Positions 56,519-64,000 of a DNA stretch of 64,000 nt are shown piece after piece. Made by a program: the position numbers and the translations under genes. Below the pieces are notes generated by a model, which worked only from the letters and a program-made list of their open reading frames with translations, was not told the DNA's origin and ran no database searches. This stretch comes from Gentiana macrophylla (lineage: Eukaryota; Streptophyta; Magnoliopsida; Gentianales; Gentianaceae): positions 10,380,267 through 10,444,266 of the forward strand of contig CM047808.1 in assembly GCA_026214975.1 (NCBI GenBank), written 5' to 3'. Position 1 is the first letter of the stretch; each line of letters begins with the position of its first letter.

Positions 56519-56905
56519 AAACACCTCGTGCTCGGTTTGACCGTTTTAGTTCTTATCTCTTACACTATGGTTTTTTTCGTACTTTAAGCGGTCCATGTCT
56601 TTTTATCTTTCATTCTGAGTAAGGTCCCTTATACTTGCTCCTTTATGTAGATGATATTCTCCTCACAGGTACAAATGTTCACTTGCTGCAATCATTTATT
56701 TCACTTCTTGGAAATGAATTTGCCGTGAAGGACCTTGGTCCTTTGCACCACTTATTAGGTGTTCAAATCACAACCCAACCTCTCAGGTTTGCACTTGTCC
56801 CAGGAGCACTATGCCCTTACTCTTCTTGAACGAGCAGATATTGTTGACTGCAAACCAGTGGCTACACCCTTGGAAGCTCGTCCTCAAGACTCAACATCGT
56901 GTTGT
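56519..56905 (+). pseudogene. Older copia pol fragment, right part
   Basis: Continues the reverse transcriptase interrupted at 51092: TPRARFDRFSSYLLHYGFF, a stop, LLLYVDDILLTGTNVHLLQS (YVDD kept) and VKDLGPLHHLLGVQI, then decay with a frame change into CKPVATPLEA-like sequence at about 56850. Ends without RNase H. Confidence 0.8.
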
Positions 56906-57160
56906 AGAAAAACCAGTCTATTGTAGAAAAAACCAAAAGCAAATCAGAATATTGTAGAAAAACCAGTGGCAAACCAGTCTATTGTGTTGGCATGATAGTT
57001 GTAGAAAAAACTCTGAAGAGGCTATTAACAAAAGTTTAAGCAGAATATTGGGAAAAGCACCCACCAAGTAAAGCAAGGTAATTTACATTGCATTCATATA
57101 CACTGAAGTAGAAAGTACAGTGCATACACTGAAGTAGAAAGTACAGTGTACACTGAAGGT
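56905..57160. repeat. Short tandem repeats
   Basis: An ATTGTAGAAAAACCA-type unit occurs several times at about 56903-57010. A 29-bp unit (ATACACTGAAGTAGAAAGTA) is tandemly repeated at about 57098-57150. Confidence 0.7.
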
Positions 57161-57769
57161 AATTTACATTACAATCAAAAGTTAATTAAGTCAATGCTGC
57201 TGCCTTTTATCTCTAAATCTAGCTCATTAATTAAGACAGGCAGTGGAATACATAAAAACACAAGGATGGAAGATTATATGTGCTGCAACAGTCTTCAATT
57301 TGTTCAATAGACTTACAGCAACATCCACTAAGTAGTAATCAATCTATTGCTTGGAGAGGTAACCAACATTAGCTTCACTTATCATTTTTTCAATCTTATC
57401 TACGCTATGTATGACTGTGAATAGCAGTACATCCATAACTCTGTTTCAGATAATTTATTAGTCTGAAAAAACTTTTGTTTAATTATCTATGTCATGAGCA
57501 TCTTTTAGTTATTTCCAACACATGATAAAGAATCAAGAGCAGCCAACTGGTGCAAGAATCACACTTTATGTTTTACCATGATTTAAGCAACAAAAGGGAG
57601 ATGATAATGTTTTCTTTTCATTCGAGCATTCTAATGAGCAATGTGAAACAGATGATATCATGACAATGTAAATTATGGGTTTGCCTTATCATTAGATGTT
57701 CTTCTGATTCCTGCTCTTATACTGTGCAGCGCTATCCATTTTAATCAATTCCGGGTCCCAGAAAAACAG
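57161..57769. other. Intergenic, no gene recognised
   Basis: AT-rich with short frames only; it separates the nested copia region from duplication block C. Confidence 0.4.
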
Positions 57770-59645
57770 TCCAACTGTTAAATTCCATGATATTAGAGAA
57801 TTGCAGGCAACAAAAACATAATAAAGTCAACAAAAGTAATCCAACGGAAAAGTTTATCAATGAAATACAGAGCGGTGTATCTTGGGGACAAGTAGTAAGT
57901 GGATTGGGGATTGGGGAAGAACCATCAATGCTTTCTTAATCCCTCTACAAAAAAGGACTTAGAAAAATGTCACAAAGACTTTGCAGAGGATGAACCTACC
58001 CCCCCCCCCCCCAAAAAAAAATGGAAGCCTCCAACGGCATTGTTTCAGAGTTGTTCTAAAACAACGCACCCATGACAACAGTGTCTTTTCATGTGGCTAG
58101 CGAAAGGACAAAGATGGCTTCATTGTTAGTAAGAAGAAGGAAATGTAATGACTATATATAAGACATGACACTCGATGCACTAATGTAATGCATAGTACCT
58201 GTTAACTTGACACTCTCTGCAATAATGTAATGTGCTTAGTATCTCTGGAACTGTCATTATTAAGCAAATCTTCAAATTCTGCATCATTCATACAGCATGT
58301 CTGATAAACACATAGCTGGCTCATAAAACGTGTTGAAAGTTCTAAACTTCAAATCTCTGTACAAAGATTTCACTCCCAATATGGAGTTGTAACCACTCAT
58401 ATACATGAATGATTTCTAGCATATTGATTCTTGTGCTACAATCCTTTTATTCAAGAAACCTGAGGTTCCAAATCCAAACAAGCAGCAAAATCAAAAGGAA
58501 CAACAACCCAACACCAAAACACAGCCAAAAAAAAAAAGGCAATACATAACCTAGGCAAACAACCAGTCTGATAAGCAAAAAAGAGAGGCAAATCTGAACA
58601 AAAGAAGGCAAAAATCATTCACTCTAAAAAGCCATAAAAGGTGACGGGGAAGGACGTATAACCCTTTCTTATACCAAACATAAGCCTGTCCTTTATACCC
58701 GCATGAGCCAAATAAAAAAGAAAAAAAAACAACGGACAAAGTAACAAGGCAAGAACAAGAAGCCAATCGCTCAAAAGTTATATGCACAAGGCACACAATG
58801 CACGCAGCAATGATGACCAGCTTGGATATGTAAAACATGCCCTATATAAAGTATTGTCGCCCACCTACCTCCATGGCTAAAACAACACAGGTCACTCGGG
58901 CAGTGGTCAACCCATTCAGCACGAAAACACTTCTAAGAGTTACCAGCGGCTATTCCATTCAACACCAATCAGGGCCCCCAACCGCAAGAGGAAAAGAATC
59001 TTCACAACCACGTGGTGAAAGAATTCTGCAAGGGTAATTCACCTAGGAAGAACCAGAAAAAAATGTACCAGCCACATGTTGGAACAATGAATGCAGACAC
59101 ACATAGCACATGACACAGTTTCAAGCAAAAGGGAGAAAACACAAGGCGACAAGATGGACGACCAAATCAGTTGGCCAACTTTTATTATACTCCTAACTTT
59201 ACAATACTAAACCATGGGATATACCAAGTGGAACAAAAAAAAATTGAAGAAATTGTCTGAAAACTAGAAAAACTAAGACATTCGAACCCAAAATTTCTAC
59301 CAGAAACAGAAAAATTCAACATGTATATAACTACAGTTAGAACACCTTATAATGATTCACGAAAGAAAGAAATTAAAAAAAAAAATACAAAGAAAGATTG
59401 GAGTCAAGAACAGGTAATGTCTTAATTCGCACAAACATACTCTAAATTAATTACATGTCTCCAACAAACCAAAATCATCCAACATAAATATAAATTGAAG
59501 CATAACATCCTTAAAAACATTATATTTAGAATCGTAGTTTCGTAGCTAGCCCACTTAAGTCATCTCTTATCTGCATAAGAGCAACCATGCTGCGATCTTA
59601 ATGAACTGAAACATAAGTTAAAACAGAGAATCTGGTTCGGTTCCC
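57770..59645. repeat. F-box duplication block, copy C, 3' flank
   Basis: Parallels 32560-34393, with AACTGTTAAATTCCATG and CAACAAAAACATAATAAAGT at its left, the ATAAGGCACACAATG-type segment in the middle and TTAGAACACCTTATAATGAT at its right, ending at the stop codon of F-box 2. Confidence 0.75.
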
Positions 59646-60848
59646 TCAGGTGTTGATTGAGACTAAACTTGACCTGCATTCCCCTATTTCCAAGTGGAGC
59701 TCCAAGCAATGGGCATCGTATGGCTGAAGTTGTGATAAATCATCGCAAACTACGGAGTTGTGATGATTTAGTAGATCATACAATATTAGCTTTCCGGTGG
59801 TTGTTTTGTAGAGGAATTTATGCTTCTTGGAGAAAGATATCGGCTTTAAGAATTCAGCTAGAGGTCCGATCGAATAGAGTTTGGTCCAAGCTTCTTCCTT
59901 CTCATGTTTACCCATTGTCCATACATTTACAAACCTCCTCGAAGAAAAAGGGTGACAACAGGAGACAAAAGCAAGGGACTCTTGGTTTAAAACAAAAAGA
60001 CTAGGGATATTTTCTTTCCAGCCAAAGCTTTCTCTTTTGTCCCAATCTTGAGGAAATTCCATTTGCTGAAACAACTCAGTACCCAAGTTGAAAGTGAGTA
60101 TTCGCCAGCCGAAAAGAGTTGATGCTACACACCAGTAGACGTCCCCATTGAAGAAAGTGGAACGTTCACTTGAATAATCAACAACCATAGGAAATTGATC
60201 TACTTTTCTCCACTCATTTGATCTAAGGTTGTATACTTGAGCTATCTGTTGTCGACCCCAAGATTTCATGTTGAATATTCTAATAACCTTAAAATCCATG
60301 GTCACACTATCAATTCCAACGCCAACCAATTTACAATCGTCTAGAAGTCCGCAATGGGGGAGCATTTTCACCTGCTTCAAGGATGGATTAACCAACAGAA
60401 TAATTGAGTAATATGTCAAGCACATTATGCCATTGCAATGACCAACCAAATTCAGAACAGAGAGGTGTAAAGAAGGCGGGACCGCAAAATCAGGCACCGG
60501 CAAACTATGATGGACGGCTTGGTTTTGACTATCACATAAATTAATCAATCCATTCACGCCCTCGTTGAACCGTCGGGCTGGTGTTTCCTTATGATGGTCA
60601 TACTCGTAGGGGCATACAGCTAACAACCGCTCGTCTACCTGCTGTGTATGCCGAACGAGAAAGCACATTGCAAGAAAACTCTCTCCACTTGTGATGAGGT
60701 GTCTGTTGATGAAACTGGTACTTTTTAGGAGAAGAGACCATGACTTACTTACGCATTGAAATCGGATGATAGATTTAACTGGTAACCTGATAAGGACATC
60801 CTCAACGACTTCCTCAGGAAGATGAAGATGAAGATGATGCCTACACAT
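59646..60848 (-). CDS. F-box protein 2 with F-box-associated domain (SLF/CPR1-like class)
   Basis: A single exon of 400 residues from the ATG at 60848. The frame stays open a further 45 codons to 60983, but that extension looks like leader sequence, and the chosen start places the F-box at the N-terminus as in F-box 1. The F-box is at about residues 7-52 (LHLPEEVVEDVLIRLPVKSI, QCVSKSW). A unique insert with RLLAVCPYEYDHHKETP at about 75-95 is absent from F-box 1. Then come LVGHCNGIMCL, LVNPSLKQVKMLP, GVGIDSVTMDFKVIRIF, AQVYNLRSNEWRKVDQFP, FFNGDVYWCV, LNQESLAFVSCC and VNVWTMGKHEKEEAWTKLYS. It is clearly paralogous to F-box 1 but well diverged, consistent with an old duplication. A substrate adaptor of an SCF ubiquitin ligase by family; the target is unknown. 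Confidence 0.88.
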   Translation of the reverse strand: MCRHHLHLHLPEEVVEDVLIRLPVKSIIRFQCVSKSWSLLLKSTSFINRHLITSGESFLAMCFLVRHTQQVDERLLAVCPYEYDHHKETPARRFNEGVNGLINLCDSQNQAVHHSLPVPDFAVPPSLHLSVLNLVGHCNGIMCLTYYSIILLVNPSLKQVKMLPHCGLLDDCKLVGVGIDSVTMDFKVIRIFNMKSWGRQQIAQVYNLRSNEWRKVDQFPMVVDYSSERSTFFNGDVYWCVASTLFGWRILTFNLGTELFQQMEFPQDWDKRESFGWKENIPSLFVLNQESLAFVSCCHPFSSRRFVNVWTMGKHEKEEAWTKLYSIGPLAEFLKPISFSKKHKFLYKTTTGKLILYDLLNHHNSVVCDDLSQLQPYDAHCLELHLEIGECRSSLVSINT

Positions 60849-61000
60849 CTTGGAGAATCCTTGTTGGATACGGAGGGGAGGAGCACAACAAGGGGAGTGG
60901 ATCACCAGCTTTTGTTTTCTCTGCTTCCGTTTAGTAGTAAGCCATTCATCGATTACGGATTCGGGGAAACAGGAAAAAATCAAAGAAAAACATGGAAACT

Positions 61001-61034
<34 letters not shown>

Positions 61035-61700
61035 AGGAGTAGTACAACTCTTTTACCACGTAGAAATAAGTAGGGGTGAACAAAAAAAAATTCTTCAACC
61101 AAACCAACGGATCTATCAAATTGAATCAAATCGGAAAAGTATAAATCGTAGTTTTTCTGTTGGTTTTATTTAACTGAAAATCAAACCGTTTTATTACAAT
61201 CTGATTTCGGTTCGAAATTTTGTTAACCGTTTGAAAGTGAAACAAACCGAATACATATTTCTATTAATAATACGGGTTGTTTAATTCGCTCTAACCCGTC
61301 TTATTTATATATTTTGTATTTGTAATATATTAATTGACCATGATTAATATCATATCCTAAGCATCCGACTTGTTTTAGTTTGCGCTTACTCATCTTCAAT
61401 ATATTGATCTTTTAAAGAAACAACATAACATAAATCATTCAATAACTCACGACTCATAACTCCCTTCTTTCTTTGTGTTTCATCAACACCAATATTTGAG
61501 ATAACTCAACGTTTTTTTTTCTTAATTTTTGCGAAAAATAGTTATATGTCACCCCTCTCACTCACTATAATAATAATACGTTCATATTTCCCCCTTCGGC
61601 TCGGTCAATTATTATTGTGTCTTAAACATGTTATTTTTCTGAGTCATTCAATGTTTCGAGTGGTAGTTGTTTGTAGGGGAGTGTAGTGAAATATTTATAA
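60849..61700. repeat. 5' flank of F-box 2, duplicated elsewhere
   Basis: Contains a 25-bp T run at about 61004-61033, an AACCAAAC-rich stretch and ATCATATCCTAAGCATCCGA. The same order is found at 37240-38040 and, for the last part, at 43260-43460. Confidence 0.65.
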
Positions 61701-61819
61701 TGTGTAGATGTTAAATCTTTGGTCAATTCAAATTAGTAAGATACGATATTTTTCTTATCTTATTGGTGCCTAGCTGGGAAATTTGGTTGTAGGTGTCGCA
61801 TTTGTTGTTTTGGATAAAC

Positions 61820-62280
61820 CGGAATCAAGCCGAACCAACGCAAATCCGATCAAATAGAGTTTGGTCCACCTTTCTTCGTTCTTGTGTTTATATTCATTGT
61901 CCATACATTAACAACCTGGCTCGAAAGCTCGGGGAATCGATACGAGAGAAAAGCAAGGGACTCACTAAATTGGTTCAAAACAAAAGTGAAATTTTAAAAT
62001 ACAACCGTTGTAGGAAGGTTTTAACAAATGACATACATTACAACCACTCATTTCTAACCTCTCACACACGATAAAAGTGTATTATGTGAAAGAGAGTAAA
62101 AATGAGAGACTCTAATGTATGCCACTTGGTATAACCTTTCTACAACCGTTGCACCATAAAATCTGATTGTCCCAACCATGAGGAAAATCCACTAACAGAA
62201 ACAACTCAGTAGCCAGGTTGATAGTGAGGATTCACCAGAGTGGAAAAGGAAATGAAACAACTCAATTTTCTATGCCCCTA
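61820..62280 (-). pseudogene. F-box gene fragment split by a MITE
   Basis: Minus-strand C-terminal F-box-associated sequence (plus strand CGATCAAATAGAGTTTGGTC through AGCAAGGGACTCACTAAATT), nearly the same as 43600-43745. It is interrupted by a MITE at 61990-62163, then continues as CCCAACCATGAGGAAAATCC. Confidence 0.7.
61990..62163. mobile_element. MITE family member, copy 2, with empty site at 43.75 kb
   Basis: About 175 bp sharing CATTTCTAACCTCTCACACA and GTATTATGTGAAAGAGAGT with 38640-38811 and having similar imperfect inverted ends (ACAACCGTTGTAGGAAGGTT; reverse complement of the right end GCAACGGTTGTAGAAAGGTT). The related F-box fragment at 43563-43930 lacks it at the equivalent place. 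Confidence 0.65.
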
Positions 62281-62439
62281 ACAAAAATTGTATGCGATTA
62301 ACATCGACAAAACCCTCCAACATTTCAATCAAACCAAACAATAACCGGCAAATGAACGATAGAAAAATTCAGAATCTCTTCAGAAAGCCTTTTCGATCAA
62401 CTGTGTACCTCGTTATTTCATCCCTCCATATGATATCAT

Positions 62440-62580
62440 TGGTAAGCGTCATGATCGTTATCTTCAACTTCCTGAAGAAATCATTGAGGAGATTCTTGTT
62501 AGGGAGGAAAAAGGGAAGCCTCCAACGGCGTCGTTTCAGAGTTGTTCTGAAACAACGCACCCATGAAAACCTGGAATCTA
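62440..62580 (+). pseudogene. F-box N-terminal relic on the plus strand
   Basis: Encodes HDRYLQLPEEIIEEILVRE from about 62448, followed by KGKPP-type residues and non-F-box sequence. Counterpart of 44130-44210. Confidence 0.55.
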
Positions 62581-62599
62581 ATGCACCCATGACAACAAT

Positions 62600-63280
62600 G
62601 TCTTTTCATGTGGCGAAAAGAAAAAGGTAAATCTGAAGAAATGAAGGTGAAAATCATTCACCCTTCAAGGCCATAAAGATGACAATGAAGGACGCATAAG
62701 CGTTTCGTATACCAAACATCAGCCTATACCTTTATACCCACAGGAGCCAAATAAAAAGGAAAAAACCTACAGGAAAAAGTAACAAGGCCGGAACAAGAAG
62801 CCAATCGCTTTTAAAAGTTATATGCATAAGGCACACAATGCACGCTGCAATGATGACCACCTTGGATATGTAAAACACGGCATCCGTAAGCTAAAACAAC
62901 AAGGAAACTCAGGCAGTGGACAATCCATCCAGCATATTAAAACACTTCTAAGAGTTCCTAATGGCTGTTCCATTCAACACCAAATGGCGCCAACCGCAGG
63001 TGAAAGAATTCTGCAACAGTATTTCACTAGGGAAGAACCAGAAAAAAAAGGTACCAGCCACATGTTGGGACAGGTAGAACAAAAATATTGAAGAAATTTT
63101 CTGGGAACTAGAAGAACTAAGACGTTCGAACCCAAATTTTCTATCACAAACAGAAATTTTCAACATGGATATAACTACAATTAGAACACCTTATGATGAT
63201 TCACGAGTGAAATAAATAAAAAATACAAAGAAATATTGGAATCAAGAACATGTAATGTATTAATTCGTATACATTACAAC
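62600..63280. repeat. F-box duplication block, copy D, shortened
   Basis: Same order as copies A to C (ATCAGCCTATACCTTTATAC, ATAAGGCACACAATGCACGC, CCTTATGATGATTCACG), but some 400 bp shorter before the F-box gene. Confidence 0.7.
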
Positions 63281-64000
63281 CACCTAAATTTCCTCTGTTG
63301 TCCCAACTTTGAGGAAATTTTGTTTTCTTCTGAAACAACTCAGTAGCAAGGTTGAAAGTGAGTATTTGGCACCCAAAAAGGTTTGCTCACACACACCAGT
63401 GAACGACCCCATTATCCAATGTGGAACATTTGGTTGAATAATGAACAACCAAAGGAAATCCTTCTAATTTTCTCCAAGCATTTGATCTTAGGTTGTATAC
63501 TTCAGCTCTATGTCCATCAACTTTTCCCCAATAGTCTAAGGTCACCACTCTAACAACCTTAAAATCCATGGTAACATTATCAAATCCAAAGCCAACCAAT
63601 TCGCAATGCTCTCGAGGACTGCAAAGGGGCGGAATGGGAAGAGTTCTCACCTGCTTCAATGATGGATTAACCAACAAACTATAGGGAGAATATCTCAAAC
63701 ACAGTATGCCATTGCAGTGACCAACCAATTTTAGCAAAACGTTGCTTTGAGAAGGCGGGAGATCAAAGTCAGGCCCTGGAGATGATGTATAATCGGCGGC
63801 TTGTTTTTGAAAATCACATATATTAATCAATCTAATAATGCCCTTGTGGAACTGAGTGGCAGATGCTCCCATTATAAAATCATTGCGAACGTATAAGCAC
63901 ATTGCAAGAAAAGTTTCTCCTCCACTTCTAATAAGATGCTTGTGTATGAAAGGATGAAGCCAACTGATGATTCTGCTATAGGAATGGGGGGAAGATACAT
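63280..64000 (-). pseudogene. F-box protein 3, truncated at both ends
   Basis: Minus-strand frame 63387-63902, very similar to F-box 1 (FIMGASATQFHKGIIRLINI, LLVNPSLKQVRTLPIPPLC, FGFDNVTMDFKVVRVV, AEVYNLRSNAWRKLEGFPLV). The frame is open further upstream (SGGETFLAMCLYVRN and FIHKHLI), so the ATG at 63902 is probably not the true start. Upstream of about 63955 similarity to F-box 1 stops. Downstream, a change near 63386 ends the frame, and similarity continues only to about 63280 (plus strand CACCTAAATTTCCTCTGTTG). The last third of the domain is deleted. The window edge prevents deciding whether an F-box exists beyond it. Confidence 0.72.

Noticed and set aside
58837..59037. Short frames repeated in blocks A to D (for example 33575-33814, 44760-45065 and 62822-63091)
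   Set aside because: They recur because the DNA block is duplicated, but frame and length are not conserved between copies, arguing against a protein. A non-coding transcript remains possible.
59657..60004. 115-codon plus-strand frame, also seen at 34405-34692
   Set aside because: Antisense of the conserved C-terminus of F-box 2 and F-box 1; the similarity between the two is inherited from the minus-strand genes.

Overview
This is nuclear DNA from a flowering plant, most likely a eudicot. The evidence is AT-rich DNA with GT-AG introns, plant-specific families (class III peroxidase, CASP-like membrane protein, ALDH10 aldehyde dehydrogenase, WEB/PMI coiled-coil protein, SLF-type F-box proteins), Ty1/copia and TRIM retroelements, Helitron helicase remnants and many MITE-like foldbacks. 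A run of exactly 100 N at 28415-28514 marks a scaffold join. I cannot name the species.

Layout. 3.0-6.0 kb: a three-exon RNase T2-family gene (+) whose first catalytic histidine is replaced by arginine. 7.7-9.1 kb: a three-exon CASP-like four-helix membrane protein gene (+). 10.2-10.9 kb: a tandemly amplified TRIM-type retroelement relic. 14.5 kb: a MULE-type MITE with a 9-bp target duplication. 15.4-19.9 kb: an old, decayed copia element (-) with diverged LTRs. 20.9-21.7 kb: a long imperfect inverted repeat. 22.6-23.6 kb: a class III peroxidase (-) broken by about three frameshifts. 26.4-27.9 kb: the first four exons of an ALDH10 gene (+), cut off before the scaffold gap and carrying a one-base frame break. 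29.3-30.9 kb: a decayed WEB-family gene (-).

From about 32 kb to the right edge, one block is repeated. An F-box gene plus a conserved non-coding 3' flank occurs in four related copies (about 32.6-35.6, 43.3-45.6, 57.8-61.7 and 61.7-64.0 kb). Two copies hold long intact F-box reading frames (34394-35524 and 59646-60848), one runs off the window, and the rest are fragments. Mobile DNA is interleaved: a gypsy-like LTR remnant (36.3-37.2 kb), Helitron helicase relics (40.6-42.0 kb), a complete 298-bp TRIM with a GGGAG target duplication (42597-42894), and a nested copia insertion (50.5-56.9 kb). The inner copia element, 51093-56513, has two 200-bp LTRs that read as identical and AAAAC target duplications, so it inserted very recently. 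Its coding region is nevertheless disrupted, and its leader contains TRIM sequence, including what looks like a second LTR and primer-binding site.

The most interesting signals are: (1) an apparently non-catalytic T2 RNase about 30 kb from a locally amplified SLF-like F-box cluster, recalling S-locus composition without proving it; (2) the composite TRIM/copia leader in a very young element; (3) the small TRIM with perfect target duplications; (4) the roughly 0.8-kb inverted repeat at 20.9-21.7 kb. No tRNA, rRNA or CRISPR was seen. The organisation is eukaryotic, so operons and ribosome-binding sites do not apply.
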